DNA of 64,000 bases from Atriophallophorus winterbourni (lineage: Eukaryota; Platyhelminthes; Trematoda; Plagiorchiida; Microphallidae): NCBI GenBank assembly GCA_013407085.1, contig JACCGJ010000238.1, positions 31,543 to 95,542 of the forward strand, read 5' to 3'. The position numbers and the translations under genes are program-made. Below the pieces are notes generated by a model. It was given only the letters and a program-made list of their open reading frames with translations. It searched no databases and was not told the origin of the DNA. Shown in pieces: positions 36,201-42,296 of the stretch (position 1 is its first letter; each line of letters begins with the position of its first letter).

Positions 36201-38281
36201 ATCCCTTGGTAAAATTCAGCATTAGCAGACGGACCACATGAACCCTGACTCGCAATGGAACGAACTTGTAGGTTTTCTGAAACTGAATATTGTCGAGAAC
36301 TCGCAGCACGTTCCTAAAATCCGAACATGAACACAGTTTTGTTTTCCGCAGCAGCACAGAAAAGTGGATAGCGCTGAAGCGAGCAGCGTGGATGCAGCAT
36401 CAAGCCAACGATACTTTTAATTCTTCAACGTTTCCGCATGCTACGCAACAAATTGACTTCACTTATTGGAGAAGATAAGGAAGCGCACACTGATGTTGCT
36501 GTCAAAAACGGAACACAGCCCTAAGTTAAAATACAAAATCATGAACCCGAAATCAAAAGTCAAACCATGTATTTTCGCCGTCCAGAATAGTGAAAAACTT
36601 AATGAGAACGCGTTGGAAACCGCAAACGCCCTCGAGATATATTACTCTGAAGTGTTTGTGCTAAAGTTTCTAGTGAAACTTTCTGAGTTTTCAGTCAATT
36701 CTGGAAAGGAGACATTGGGCGAAATTCTGATAAATCATGCGAATGTCTCAAGTCAATTGCTCAAACTAAATGTAAGAAAATCCCAAGGTGCGGATGGGAT
36801 CACACAGGATTTGCTCAGGTTCAGTCGTCATCAGCTTCGTGAACCACTTTCCAGCCTGTTTATCTATTATGCTGCTTAAGGGAGTGGTATAGAAAGGTTG
36901 GAAGTCCGGCGTGATTAATCCTATCTTCAAAGGAAGCTGCCAATCTTACGCTGCAACTTATCGACCCGTCACACTATTACCTGTTATTGGTAAGATCATG
37001 GAACGTATCGTGTCGGTAATAATGGTTGCATATTTTGAATTGCGTAATTTGTTTTCGATCTCATCGCTTTCGTCTAACGAATCTTCTCATTGCGTTAGAC
37101 GACTGGACAAGGGAGTTGGATATAAGTTCTTGTAATCACGTCTGTTACTAGAACATTTCTAAGGCATTTGACAGAATCAATCGCCATTTGCTTCTACGAA
37201 AACTGATGCCTTTAGGAATATGTGAACCACTCATCTAAGGTTTGAGCTACTACCTGTCACATCATCACGATGGAGTTAAATTAAAAGGAGTGCTATCTCA
37301 AATGTTTAAAACCTCTCGTGGAATCGCACAAGGATCCGTGCTAGGCCCGTTCCTCTTTCTAATATACATAAACGATTTACCTCCTTTATATCATCCATAA
37401 TGGTCGTGTTCGCTTATGATAATAAAATATGGACGCAAAACAATCATGCAGTTAATTGTGAGAAATTGCAGATGGATTTGGACAACGTGTCAATTTGGGA
37501 GGTTCTCGCTGGTAATGTTACCAAATAGAATGAACGTCTACCTTCACCCTACGATGAAGTATGTGGTAGAGGTCTGGGCTCCTTGGCTGCAAAAAATATT
37601 GCTCCCTTCGATAGAGTTTATCACAAAACAACAACGTTAGTGATGGGTCTTCGCAATGTTCAAAACACCGAAAGATTGCAACGTCTAGGTCTTTGTGACT
37701 TTAGCCAATGGAGGATACGACGCGATATTATTCGGACCTATAGAATTGTGTCTCTCGAAGGACTTCCAGTAAAATACTTGCTTGATGTGTGTGATGGGAA
37801 AGTGACACGCGGACATACCTTATCACTTTACGCCCTAAGTACCGTATTGATTGACTGCGCCATTTTTCGCAGTACCTGTTATATTTATTTGCAATTTTTT
37901 CTACCCCACATTGAGGTGGAATCTCCTTGCCTGGCGGTGTTCAAAGCTATATAGTTCTTATACCTTCCAAAGTACACCATTCGTGAGCGTTCCATTTGAT
38001 ATTCTCTAGCCCTTCTACACTATTACATTTTTCACATTTTCATTCATACTGTAATCCTGTGGTGTCGTAAAGTATTAACTTTTTAACCATAAATCCTTCA
38101 ATCAAATTATTGATAGCGATGTTTACTAACCCTGGCTCGCCGTGGGTTTAAGCAATAGCACTTTAGCAAATTCTCGAAACCCATAAACGATAGGTTGACC
38201 AAAGATTTATTTCACTCTTTTAATTTTTCAGCCAAGGTGCTCATCAAGCGCGATATTGTCTTCGCAACCATTTGGCATTAA
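133..38281 (+). CDS. MTR4: MTR4-like exosome RNA helicase gene, proximal 11-exon model (overview)
   Basis: Nuclear Ski2-like helicases of the MTR4 family unwind RNA and feed it to the exosome. I joined eleven exons by hand; every junction is GT/AG and keeps the frame, giving about 736 residues from Met143. Approximate residue positions: motif I APTSAGKT 70-77; motif II DEVQ 161-164 (the family normally has DEIH/DEVH); SAT 192-194; motif V region 386-400; motif [12 protein letters not shown] 424-433; C-terminal helical bundle 510-720; family-typical tail IKRDIVFA near the end. [12 protein letters not shown] and LRQMEQAAK near the C-terminus point to MTR4 rather than SKI2. Human MTR4 is about 1,040 residues; the difference is mostly the arch/KOW insertion, which this model lacks, plus a short N-terminus. 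Introns grow from 34-36 bp at the 5' end to about 13 kb. Expression is not shown. Confidence 0.85.
248..420 (+). CDS. MTR4: MTR4-like exon 2, Q-like motif and Walker A
   Basis: It encodes the start of RecA domain 1, including [11 protein letters not shown] and the Walker A/motif I sequence APTSAGKT that binds ATP phosphates. The upstream intron 212-247 is only 36 bp and has no in-frame stop, so it could also be read through. The exon must end after GCC GA at 420, using a gttcgt donor, because joining to the acceptor at 454 then restores the family sequence [10 protein letters not shown]. The more consensus-like gtgcgt donor four bases later would break the frame. Confidence 0.85.
455..652 (+). 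CDS. MTR4: MTR4-like exon 3, motifs Ia-Ic of RecA1
   Basis: It encodes [11 protein letters not shown] (motif Ia), a TGDST-type motif and [12 protein letters not shown]. All of these align with conserved positions of MTR4 RecA domain 1, which contact RNA and link ATP binding to RNA grip. The 34 bp intron before it (421-454) ends in ctcag. The exon closes with a strong gtaagt donor at 653 and leaves two bases of an arginine codon, completed by the first base of exon 4. Confidence 0.9.
1015..1260 (-). repeat. Hammerhead-bearing short interspersed repeat, copy 1
   Basis: Read on the minus strand, this stretch carries CTGATGAG, a short hairpin, GAATCCGG and then GGTCGTG (about 1175 to 1115). It continues through GCATGCAAAT and a TTCAAGCTCATG stretch. 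The same order of words occurs on the + strand at 24003-24150 and again in this intron at 1262-1475. The arrangement recalls SM-alpha of schistosomes, a SINE-like family with a hammerhead. Here GAAA has decayed to GAAT, so this copy is unlikely to cleave. Confidence 0.55.
1262..1475 (-). repeat. Hammerhead-bearing short interspersed repeat, copy 2
   Basis: This second, more decayed copy of the neighbouring repeat has the same orientation. On the minus strand it has CCGATGAAC where a hammerhead has CUGAUGA, then AATCCGGTCGTC, then GATTCAAGCCCATG. The two copies lie next to each other, so they may be a tandem dimer; multimeric arrangement is known for SM-alpha and retrozyme families. The order of shared words supports homology, although overall identity is modest. 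Confidence 0.45.
1480..2870. other. Intron 3 sequence without recognised features
   Basis: This is AT-rich intronic DNA between the hammerhead-bearing repeats and the 2885 motif. I saw no coding sequence, recognisable element ends or RNA gene on either strand. Confidence 0.5.
2885..2950 (+). repeat. Hammerhead-like motif, subfamily 2
   Basis: The + strand has CTGATGA at 2887-2893, then a GGC-AAACA-GCC hairpin, then GAAACCGGTAGTGG. A tail reading GTAAGGGATGGGGATGTGAGC follows and is shared almost word for word with 18617-18680. The core and stem II fit a hammerhead. The partner strand for stem III and a cleavage site upstream are not clear, so this is probably a truncated or dead copy. Confidence 0.45.
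3112..3403 (+). CDS. MTR4: MTR4-like exon 4, motif II (DEVQ) and motif III (SAT)
   Basis: It completes RecA domain 1: [20 protein letters not shown], then [17 protein letters not shown], then [14 protein letters not shown]. The last of these corresponds to the family's YTDYRPTPLQHY linker into RecA domain 2. The Walker B residues D and E are intact, but the fourth residue of the box is Q, where MTR4 and SKI2 proteins have H. The acceptor tttag ends at 3111 and the donor gtaagt begins at 3404, both in phase. Confidence 0.92.
3530..3625 (-). repeat. Penelope-like terminal fragment with hammerhead-like core (relic)
   Basis: The stretch ggacgtttcgcc ... gacagcatcag matches in order the hammerhead-like block of the Penelope element at 9607-9641, followed by a similar caaaagtgcattgaaatt segment. It is therefore a short decayed fragment of the same or a related element. Stem II has lost most pairing compared with the 9607 copy. Confidence 0.45.
3640..4970 (+). pseudogene. CR1-like LINE relic (endonuclease end and N-terminal RT)
   Basis: Decayed pieces of a CR1-like second ORF are visible. An endonuclease stretch with IFIMGDSN (for the usual LIMGDFN) lies near 3700. [10 protein letters not shown] and [12 protein letters not shown] follow up to about 3960. An RT beginning, LNPRKSPG ... NYRPAT, spans about 4590-4810. Stops and frameshifts break the frame repeatedly, and the catalytic FADD box is not found. It has the same relative orientation as the LINE that follows. Confidence 0.65.
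4975..6047 (+). mobile_element. CR1-like LINE, 5' half (split by BEL/Pao insertion)
   Basis: This segment is collinear with 34450-35750 in a related LINE copy; shared blocks include the GATGGTGAC ... AACTGTTAAAGG stretch at 5190 and 34620. It holds a decayed ORF1 end (a GVPESTC motif near 5570) and the start of the endonuclease region. It breaks off at 6047 after CGATC, and the rest of the same element resumes at 12018. All frames are broken. Confidence 0.7.
6043..6047. repeat. Target-site duplication of BEL/Pao element, left
   Basis: CGATC lies directly left of the left LTR and is repeated directly right of the right LTR at 12018-12022. Five bases is normal for BEL/Pao integrases. The related LINE at 35738-35752 shows the uninterrupted site. 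Confidence 0.75.
6048..6429 (-). repeat. 3' LTR of BEL/Pao element
   Basis: About 382 bp, nearly identical to the two parts of the other LTR (9214-9529 and 11953-12017). This copy is uninterrupted and shows the empty site for the Penelope insertion, near ggaaag at 6359-6364. High LTR identity implies a recent insertion. Confidence 0.85.
6480..9114 (-). pseudogene. BEL/Pao gag-protease with residual pol C-terminus
   Basis: A long minus-strand frame is open from a likely Met at 9114. In order it has: an N-terminal coiled region; a DUF1759-type gag domain; a cysteine-rich zinc-knuckle region (CPEC, CFNC, then C/H pairs, about 7720-7900); and a retropepsin-like domain with DNGSD as active site (about 7560) followed by a LTPLGW-type motif. 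After a stretch rich in Ser, Ala, Lys and Asp (about 6650-7000) a frameshift leads to a short piece typical of the pol C-terminus (6480-6640). RT, RNase H and integrase are absent. The frame also runs on into the LTRs at both ends, which is probably not coding. Confidence 0.8.
9214..9529 (-). repeat. 5' LTR of BEL/Pao element, main part
   Basis: Direct repeat of 6048-6364. It is cut at ggaaag (9524-9529), where the Penelope-like element entered; the remaining LTR bases are at 11953-12017. Confidence 0.85.
9607..9641 (-). ncRNA. Hammerhead-like ribozyme motif in Penelope-like element
   Basis: On the minus strand the order is CUGAUGA, one extra U, GUCAUC, a 6-base loop, GAUGAC, then GAAA and CGUCC. 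GUCAUC and GAUGAC pair perfectly as stem II. PLEs are known to carry minimal hammerhead motifs in their terminal repeats, which fits the location. The extra U before stem II and an unassigned stem I make self-cleavage uncertain. Confidence 0.55.
9713..11885 (-). pseudogene. Penelope-like RT with GIY-YIG endonuclease
   Basis: The N-terminal part (11885-11541) and the RT part (11534-about 10000) share one frame, broken only by a TAA at 11538-11540. The RT shows LPKIHK, the FDVTALFTS motif, GTPMRSPIS and the catalytic RYVDDTF box. These are Penelope/Perere-type, not LINE-type. The GIY-YIG domain begins with IVYKITC ... NYIGQTG, shifts frame near 10000, and continues as [10 protein letters not shown] and downstream residues to about 9713. 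GIY-YIG nucleases make the nick that primes PLE insertion. The protein is close to full length; both lesions are single-site, so sequencing error cannot be ruled out. Confidence 0.85.
11953..12017 (-). repeat. 5' LTR of BEL/Pao element, terminal part
   Basis: Matches 6365-6429 of the other LTR and ends in ccaaca just before the CGATC target duplication (12018-12022). Confidence 0.8.
12018..14400 (+). mobile_element. CR1-like LINE, 3' half (RT region), decayed
   Basis: This continues the LINE broken at 6047. It is collinear with 35745-38100 of a related copy: the rest of the endonuclease (12030-12600), an RT region with [15 protein letters not shown] and [12 protein letters not shown] remnants (13140-13530; the FADD box is lost), and a C-terminal segment (13900-14280) ending near gtaaagtattaactttttaacc. 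Many stops and frameshifts are present. A GATGAT microsatellite sits at 12122-12147. A foreign piece lies at 12836-12918. Confidence 0.75.
12836..12918 (-). repeat. Short inverted LINE tail inside CR1-like LINE
   Basis: About 80 bp containing gaaaaagcattaagctt and ataaccataggatgacaagg match 48555-48620, the 3' end of a minus-strand LINE. The piece interrupts a stretch that is continuous in the related copy at 36525. It looks like a very short 5'-truncated insertion. Confidence 0.6.
14401..16510. other. Intron 4 remainder, no gene recognised
   Basis: Apart from the palindrome at 14811-14873 I could identify nothing here. A minus-strand open frame at 15741-16139 has no recognisable motif and a composition like random translation, so it is not called. 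Confidence 0.5.
14811..14873. repeat. Perfect 28 bp inverted repeat with 7 base loop
   Basis: Positions 14811-14838 (starting tgaaaaaataaag) and 14846-14873 (ending ctttattttttca) are exact reverse complements around the loop cgattca. A perfect arm of this length in otherwise decayed intron sequence suggests a recent hairpin-forming event or a small foldback element. Confidence 0.85.
16511..16601 (+). CDS. MTR4: MTR4-like exon 5, linker into RecA domain 2
   Basis: It encodes [15 protein letters not shown] and about 15 more residues, ending in one base of the next codon. After exon 4's VNEN this matches the position of the human MTR4 VDEN-GDFREDNFNTA stretch, a loop between RecA1 and RecA2. The acceptor ttccag and donor gtatgt are good. The phase fits exon 4 (phase 0) and exon 6 (phase 1). Conservation is low, so support comes mainly from alignment position and phase. Confidence 0.7.
16996..18310 (-). pseudogene. piggyBac-family transposase pseudogene
   Basis: From about 18310 to 16996 on the minus strand: an acidic N-terminal stretch preceded by a tttttcag acceptor-like site; a junction near 18130 where the usual conserved N-terminal block of about 130 residues is missing; and the DDE core. The core has [19 protein letters not shown] (first Asp), DNWFTSVP (second Asp) and CYDNKVVN (third Asp). A C-terminal cysteine-rich domain follows (17000-17170, [11 protein letters not shown] type). 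A one-base expansion of a T run near 17815 shifts the frame between the first and second Asp. TTAA-flanked ends were not located. Copy lies in intron 5. Confidence 0.85.
18605..18690 (+). repeat. Hammerhead-like motif, subfamily 2, second copy
   Basis: CTGACGA (18617-18623) is followed by a GGC-AAATA-GC hairpin, GAAACCGGTAGTGG and the GTGTGTAAGGGATAGGGATGTGAGCAACACA-like tail shared with 2885-2950. An upstream ACCTGT may be a mutated partner for CCGGT (stem III). The tail similarity shows both copies belong to one repeat family. Confidence 0.45.
19011..19142 (+). CDS. MTR4: MTR4-like exon 6, start of RecA domain 2
   Basis: It encodes [32 protein letters not shown]. This corresponds to the VFKIVKMIMERNFQPVIIFSFSKKDCE region of human MTR4 (motif IV): the hydrophobic strand, the phenylalanine and the C-E pair align. 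The acceptor ttcag ends at 19010 and the donor gtacgt starts at 19143. The leftover base A from exon 5 completes a Lys codon. Leftover G joins exon 7 to give Asp. Confidence 0.85.
19440..23485 (-). mobile_element. RTE-like non-LTR retrotransposon, nearly full length
   Basis: A 4 kb minus-strand element. Its GC-rich 5' region is 22715-23485, unlike the AT-rich surroundings. An APE-type endonuclease region comes first, then reverse transcriptase, then a C-terminal cysteine/histidine motif. A decayed copy of its 3' part lies at 32270-32940; both contain the word ccatggatgta near the 3' end. Small deletions and frameshifts have inactivated it. Clade assignment (RTE-like) rests on motif style only. 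Confidence 0.8.
19503..22712 (-). pseudogene. Endonuclease-reverse transcriptase of RTE-like LINE, broken
   Basis: Endonuclease 22650-21700: [30 protein letters not shown] and the final SDCDTDH-type motif (here [10 protein letters not shown]) are all visible. The linker ends at a small deletion near 21310. The RT follows at 21300-20160: [31 protein letters not shown] and the catalytic [10 protein letters not shown] second frameshift near 20150 leads to the C-terminal part, with YGSETWT and RCKRCGRDC ... HSKRC as a zinc-binding end. Three overlapping open frames together cover about 1,060 residues. The catalytic residues remain, so the break-up looks recent. Confidence 0.85.
23986..24170 (+). 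repeat. Hammerhead-bearing short interspersed repeat, copy 3
   Basis: The sequence after the hammerhead core (CGGTCGTG, then GAAATGCATGCAAATGAGC, then atatgagcttaaccccat) matches in order the minus-strand repeats at 1015-1260 and 1262-1475. Its outer ends are not defined. Only this copy keeps good stem II and stem III pairing. Confidence 0.55.
24003..24050 (+). ncRNA. Hammerhead-ribozyme-like motif (best-preserved copy)
   Basis: CCGGT (24003-24007) and C24008 form a GUC-type cleavage site. TTGATGA (24022-24028) stands for CUGAUGA. GUGC-GAACA-GCAC (24029-24041) is a perfect 4 bp stem II with G-C closing. GAAA (24042-24045) is followed by CCGG, and ACCGG pairs perfectly with CCGGT as a 5 bp stem III. 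The first core base is U rather than C. The 14 bases between cleavage site and core do not fold into an obvious stem I, so activity is uncertain. The same repeat occurs in intron 3. Confidence 0.6.
24340..24530 (+). CDS. MTR4: MTR4-like exon 7, RecA domain 2
   Basis: It encodes [20 protein letters not shown] and continues through [20 protein letters not shown]. The family has DEEKK ... AIDCLSDEDK and RGIGIHHGGLLPILKE here. The GxHHxGL motif (IVa/V region) is intact. Acceptor aaccag ends at 24339, and the donor gtaacg starts at 24531 after the complete codon AAG. Confidence 0.95.
24697..25758. mobile_element. TA-flanked inverted-repeat DNA transposon, non-autonomous
   Basis: Inverted ends ccgtaaatacgcgcgtatagga (left; first 20 bases lie at 24697-24716) and its near-complement at 25737-25758 differ at one position. 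Both are flanked by TA. The interior apart from the nested hAT has no transposase. Terminal-repeat length and TA flanks are compatible with a mariner-like or related superfamily, which I cannot fix. Confidence 0.75.
24926..25566 (+). mobile_element. hAT-family element with target duplication and captured LINE fragment
   Basis: 15 bp perfect inverted ends CAGTGGTTCTTAACC and its complement (25552-25566) are flanked by the 8 bp duplication GTCTAGCC (24918-24925 and 25567-25574), the hAT hallmark. The + strand at 25200-25400 holds a decayed hAT C-terminal dimerisation region (a [12 protein letters not shown] motif near 25245, then KTKKRS). At 24968-25108 it carries a piece nearly identical to the CR1-like ORF1 at 56412-56545. 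It inserted into the TA-flanked element. Confidence 0.85.
25759..26870. other. Intron 7 sequence without recognised features
   Basis: No coding motif, element end or RNA gene seen on either strand. Confidence 0.5.
26880..27790 (+). pseudogene. CR1-like LINE endonuclease relic
   Basis: A + strand stretch near 27150 reads [18 protein letters not shown], the N-terminal endonuclease motif of the CR1-like LINEs here (compare 56100-56040 on the minus strand). [20 protein letters not shown] follows near 27510 and [10 protein letters not shown] near 27690. Stops and frameshifts interrupt it. The RT part is absent. Confidence 0.7.
28259..28637 (+). CDS. MTR4: MTR4-like exon 8, motifs V and VI, winged-helix start
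   Basis: It encodes [19 protein letters not shown] (motif V), then [17 protein letters not shown] (motif VI with both arginine fingers), and ends in [20 protein letters not shown] plus VMAK. In the family this FYQFQ stretch leads directly into the arch. The exon ends after one base of a codon (donor gtaagt at 28638). Both the proximal exon 9 (29329) and the arch-like exon at 42297 have acceptors in this phase. Confidence 0.95.
28677..28822 (+). repeat. 73 bp perfect tandem duplication in intron 8
   Basis: Positions 28677-28749 and 28750-28822 are identical copies, starting ttctggcttttatttacc and ending gatggaccttg. It lies about 40 bp after exon 8, exactly where arch exons would be expected. 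Confidence 0.9.
29329..29660 (+). CDS. MTR4: MTR4-like exon 9, helical bundle start
   Basis: After a short linker ([16 protein letters not shown]) the exon encodes [20 protein letters not shown], then [20 protein letters not shown] and [15 protein letters not shown]. These match human MTR4 MDELKCRKRVLRRLGF and [20 protein letters not shown], i.e. the segment right after the arch. The two bases GT complete a Gly codon with exon 8's G. The exon ends in a full codon before gtttgc. Only one copy of this exon is visible in the window. Confidence 0.92.
30420..30860 (-). pseudogene. CR1-like LINE RT relic in duplicated block A
   Basis: The minus strand shows [19 protein letters not shown] and, soon after, [11 protein letters not shown] (a variant of the FADD box) and LQSDLDI. It is a fragment of the RT palm. The same relic, longer, lies at 61020-61560 in copy B, so it predates the duplication. Confidence 0.75.
31296..31599 (+). CDS. MTR4: MTR4-like exon 10A, C-terminal helical bundle
   Basis: It encodes [20 protein letters not shown], then [18 protein letters not shown], then [20 protein letters not shown]. The family has [19 protein letters not shown] in this place, on the helices that line the RNA exit path. Phase 0 at the acceptor (cag at 31293-31295) fits exon 9, and a leftover G at the donor (gtaata, 31600) fits exon 11A. A second copy at 62086-62389 differs by three conservative residues. Confidence 0.95.
31600..32260. other. Intron 10A sequence shared with copy B, no gene
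   Basis: Up to about 32085 this is almost identical to 62390-62860. After gaactgccgaaaattgggt the two copies diverge. No other feature recognised. Confidence 0.6.
32260..32940 (-). pseudogene. RTE-like LINE 3' fragment, decayed
   Basis: Aligns block by block with 19440-20150 on the minus strand: a ggtcggtgtc ... ccatggatgta start, cagtccgatt, ctctcccgcagcgct and tcgtgtcttgcgtg occur in the same order. Many substitutions and small indels remove any open frame, so this copy is much older than the one in intron 6. Confidence 0.75.
32868..34440 (+). repeat. Tandem duplication, unit about 725 bp, diverged
   Basis: 32868-33591 and 33592-34440 repeat the same sequence of blocks: catttagtacgcacacgctg, gtcacctagaaaataa, tatttcaagagccctg, gaaagtgcacgc and aatgcgacaaatcgctgg. 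Each unit joins the end of the RTE-like fragment to the 5' part of the following CR1-like LINE. The second unit also contains about 150 bp absent from the first. Confidence 0.75.
34000..38110 (+). mobile_element. CR1-like LINE in duplicated block A, decayed
   Basis: Successive remnants: an ORF1 zinc-finger region (CDKSLAS ... [11 protein letters not shown], about 34320-34410); an ORF1 segment with [10 protein letters not shown] (about 35075); endonuclease remnants (35500-36100); RT with [13 protein letters not shown] (36760) and [15 protein letters not shown] (37350); a C-terminal RT extension (37600-37940); and a 3' end near 38100. It is the closest relative of the LINE at 4975-6047/12018-14400. 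Frames are broken throughout. The last exon of the helicase lies just downstream. Confidence 0.75.
38232..38281 (+). CDS. MTR4: MTR4-like terminal exon 11A
   Basis: It follows a tttttcag acceptor and completes an Ala codon with exon 10A's G. It then encodes [15 protein letters not shown] and TAA. Human MTR4 ends [13 protein letters not shown], so the core IKRDIVFA is kept but the last residues differ. The paralogous exon 11B (63314-63369) ends differently again. No clear AATAAA was assigned as the poly(A) signal. Confidence 0.9.
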
Positions 38282-39540
38282 TAGAACGCGCATGAAAATT
38301 AATGACATAATTTTAAAGTTAAAGGACTTACGTATTTTATCTCTATTTTCACTCTTTTGATTGTCGCTGGTCACAACACGTCTAAAACAATTTTAACGAT
38401 TTTGTACGTTTTCTACTTCTATACTGCTTTTAGTTTACAAAATAATTTTAAAAATACCGAATCGCAAAACTAATATTTTATATTTGAACTTCACAATAAA
38501 TTTCGATTCATAGATGAAGAAATTCTGTCATCCGTTTCCGAATGAGAATTCTGGATTTGTGCGTTTTGCGAATTTGCGTTTACTGTAAAATCTACCGAAT
38601 AATCCATTCAAATAAGGATAGTATCCAGTGATATTCATTTGATCAGTACTGGTTGTATGATTCAATTCTCGAAATGACGTACGTGGTAAATCTAGCTGGT
38701 AATCCAAGTTTCTTAATCGAATGCTTTACAAATGCTTTCGCAATGGTTTCGTCCCGATATGAGGGAGGGAAACGGCAAATGCCAACGAGTGAAGCGATCA
38801 ACACGCATCAATATATAAGAACAACCACTTGTAATAACTAATGAACCTCCACGATCCAAACTTGATGAAAGTGATCACTGACAGGATTATAAAAAAACAT
38901 CTATTCAGTTGACGAAGAATCCATTTTGTTTAAAGCTAAATACTAGCCAAAAATACTGCGTATACGTACGCTTCTGCCACATTTCATATTCAAGTGCTGC
39001 GGTGGTTTTCTCAGCACCTTCGCTTCGATCCACTTGGAATGGTTATTCACTGCTTGAATTTAACTGGTGCTTCGTGATAGATTGTATGTCAATTTTTCTT
39101 TATCACTTACCCCATTGTGACTGCTCAGTGCTGATCACAAAACTGCGTAAACAATCTTGATAATGATTCATTCGGACACACCTGATATAAACTGCGATGA
39201 CTGATTGATCGTAGGACACGGATTTCAGGTTGAACTGCTAGAATGCATGTTAGAATGCGGTCAGGTGCAACATATCGTTGAACTGATATTAATTATTCGT
39301 AAACGGCGTCACACGGTGTTTGAGCTCGTCTTCCCAAACAAGCTGTCGGATGTTCAAGAATTTATGGTATAACAACAGCTTGTAGCTGTGCAACACCTTA
39401 GGGTATTCGTATATGAAAAAGATATATATATATTTATATATATAAAGTTGAGGCGTTGGGAAGATCGACACTACTTGTAGTTAGAAAAAAATGTCATGTA
39501 TTATCTCGGTATGATAGAAAAATATTCGTTAGGATAAATG
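38282..39540. other. Sequence downstream of exon 11A
   Basis: 39078-39540 is shared with 63563-64000. About 38480-39070 has no counterpart in copy B. An AT microsatellite lies at 39420-39445. No gene recognised. Confidence 0.5.
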
Positions 39541-42240
39541 TTGTTTTATATAAACGGTAAGTAGCGTGGAACCAGTACGCATAGATATATCCAGGTTGTT
39601 TCTGAAATCCTTTCACTAGACGATTGTACAATATCTAACGGTAGGGAGTTCCATAAGAAACACGCGCACTTAATAGAAGACCCGACGGCATTTCCAGTGA
39701 GAATGTTGACTATCAAATGCCAGCGTGTGAGTACGTGTGTTATGGCTTGACGAGGAGGCGAAATGGATGTCTTAGGGGGTACATCTTTGAGCATATTATT
39801 TTATAAGTTATGATTAGATCCAATCGAACCAGTCTGCGATGCAGTGTGTCCAAATTAAGCTGAACCAGTCGATCCATATGTGGTATGTTGCGGCGACAGC
39901 CAACCAATTTTGTTGCTCTCTGATAATTCCTCTCGAGCAACTTGATGTCCTCCATAGCATTAAGGCCCAAGCTTGCACTGAGTAATCCATCACTGGGTTA
40001 ATATACGTATTTATGAGCATAGGGAATGTTTTACGGGAAAAATGTCCGGTTGTACAGTGCTTCGCATCGCATGCTATTCTTAAGACTTCCACAAATTCAT
40101 ACACCGAGGTCCTTTTCTTTTCTTCTCCATTCCAGTTGTTGCGATTCAAGTTAGTAGAAGAATCGGAAACTTTACCTATTCGAAACATTTTACACTTTCT
40201 GAAGTTGAATAGAAGCTTGTTTCTCTCTGACCAGCTGTTCAATATATCCAAATCGCTTTGTAAGCGTAAACAGTCCACGCTTGACGTGATTCGCCTCCAA
40301 AGTTTAGCGTCATCCGCAACGAGAACCATTTTAACTGTGACAAGTTTCGGAAGGTCGTTGGTGTAGATCAAAAAGAGCACCGGACCAATTTCTGAACCTT
40401 ATGGGACGGCGCTTCCGGCTTCGACGTCCCTAGTCATCACACCATCGTTACGTACAGTTGCCTTGCGATCAATAATGTATTTTCTTAGCCATGTAAGAAG
40501 TCACCCATTAATACCAACAACCAGCAGCTTGCTCAAATGTATGCACGCAACCAGCCTCATCCACTGCCTGCGTCCAGTCGTCCATTGTCTCTAGTAAGTT
40601 AGTCAAGCAAGAACGAGACTTCCGGAATTCGTATTGCTCTCTGGACAACAAGTTTTGGGTTTCGAGATGACTCAAAATTCTTTCGCACACAATTGGCTGC
40701 ATATCATTTGTGATCACTGGAAGGAGTTTAACAAGGCTTCAACTTTCTTGATCAGAACGAGTTCCACCTTTGTAGATGGGTGTTATAATTCCACTCTTCC
40801 AGTCAGCCGGTACAACACCCTTCCTTAAACAGGGGTTAAATAAATCGCAAACTGGTTCGCACAATTGACTGCCGCATAACTTTAGGATTTCAGGTTTGAT
40901 CTTGTCAGCTCGCGCGGACTTATTGATATTCAACCTGCCTGGTTGGTGCTGCACTATTTCAGAATTGATGTATATATCGCTTATAGTCTCCGGCAAAATA
41001 GGTGTTGACCATTCTGATGATTTCAATGCAACGTCTGGGTGAAAACACGTGAATAAAAGCTTGCGAGAGCGTTAGCGGTTTCCAGCACAAATTCAGTAAG
41101 TCCGTTATCTGTCATGATAGTAAAAACGCTGGGATTTAGCTTCGTAGTGTTGTAAACAACTCGATAAAGCAGTTTGTCATTTCGCTACATTTTTACTGCT
41201 AGCTGAAGCTGGTGATATTGTTTATCGACCCGGATGAGATTTGTGACTTGATTCCGCAATTCGCAAAAGTTTTCCCAGGTCGATTCTGTTCTGGCGATAA
41301 TGTGAATTGCCCAATCCAAATTTCACTTTGTCAACCATTTTCTAGTGCGATTGCGAATTCTGAAGTTGGGTTCTTTCGTTCTTTCTTTGTTTCGGGAAGT
41401 AGTTAAAATTTAAATGTATCGTGTTGGTGATGTAATCTGTTAGTGTTGTGCAATGCGAGTCCCATCAGTGAAATGTATATTATGTTCATCGAAAGCCACC
41501 ATTGTATCCATCAAACCAATGTAATCCACTTTTCTATTTCCTTTTGTTTTCTTTACTATTCTACTGTCATTCAAGTTCCGTGTCTTCAGGGGTTAAGATA
41601 TGGTCTAGAACAGTTGTCTGTTGCAAAATTCTCTAGCGAGTATATTGGAAAACATGATTATACAAGGGGATGTAATCGAACAGTTCGCAAAATTTGTAGT
41701 CTAGTGATCTGGGTGGATGATCTAATCGGTTTTTTAGTTGAGGCAGATTGAAGTATCCCATAATCAATAATTGCGAATTTTGCTGTTTTCCGACGTACTG
41801 CATTGCTTTCAAGTGTTTTTCGTTATGCGCATCCGATTATGACGGTGAACGGTTTTATGAACCAACGATGCAAAGGTCGACCGATTCGAGCTTCAAGTTG
41901 CACCACATACTGTGTTCAAGATCGAGATCAGAGTCAGTAAGGTCCGTACTGTATAAACTTTCGTGGTGGTAAACAGCTACTCCACTACCTGTTCTTAAAC
42001 CATCTCTCCGTAACAGGGTCATGTTTGGAATAGAGAGCTCGCGATCGCTCATGTGAGGTTGTAATCATGTATCAGTTATTGCTATGACGTCAAGGGAGTG
42101 CTGATTACGGAGATCCTTCATTTAATCTAGTTCACTTACCAGGAATTGTGCGTTTATATATAGGTAATTGATTGTGGTTTTCGTATACAGTGATGGAGCT
42201 GAAAGCTCGTTTAGTTGTCCGACACTTCGAGTGTCAGACA
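39540..42240 (-). mobile_element. CR1-like LINE on minus strand, decayed
   Basis: From right to left: endonuclease start (SIPNMTLLRRD, about 42030), RT entry with NINKSARADKIKPEIL and GIITPIYKGG (40740-40930), a segment with LLSREQYEFRKSRSCLTNLL (about 40650), RT palm with VADDAKLWRRI (40330), and the C-terminal extension (39560-39970). The middle of the endonuclease is largely lost. Fragment frames are broken. It separates the proximal terminal exon from the arch-like exons. Confidence 0.8.
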
Positions 42241-42296
42241 TTGGTTGTTTTTTGGGATTGTCACTTGTTTCTTATCGCAGTCTTGTCTTATTGTAG

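Larger units (their letters stand above)
29930..39540 (+). repeat. Segmental duplication, proximal copy (A)
   Basis: Collinear with about 58105-64000: shared blocks include 29940-30240 (58111-58420), 30240-30860 (60475-61560 in part), 30860-31979 (61580-62770), 37800-38330 (62880-63420) and 39078-39540 (63563-64000). Coding bases in the shared exon differ at roughly 3 percent. Copy A carries a decayed LINE of several kb that is reduced to its 3' end in copy B. Confidence 0.9.

Noticed and set aside
133..38281. SKI2 (cytoplasmic) rather than MTR4 identity
   Set aside because: The C-terminal [11 protein letters not shown] and LRQM-QAAK stretches and the IKRDIVFA tail agree with MTR4 more than with SKI2. 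The missing arch does reduce the evidence available.
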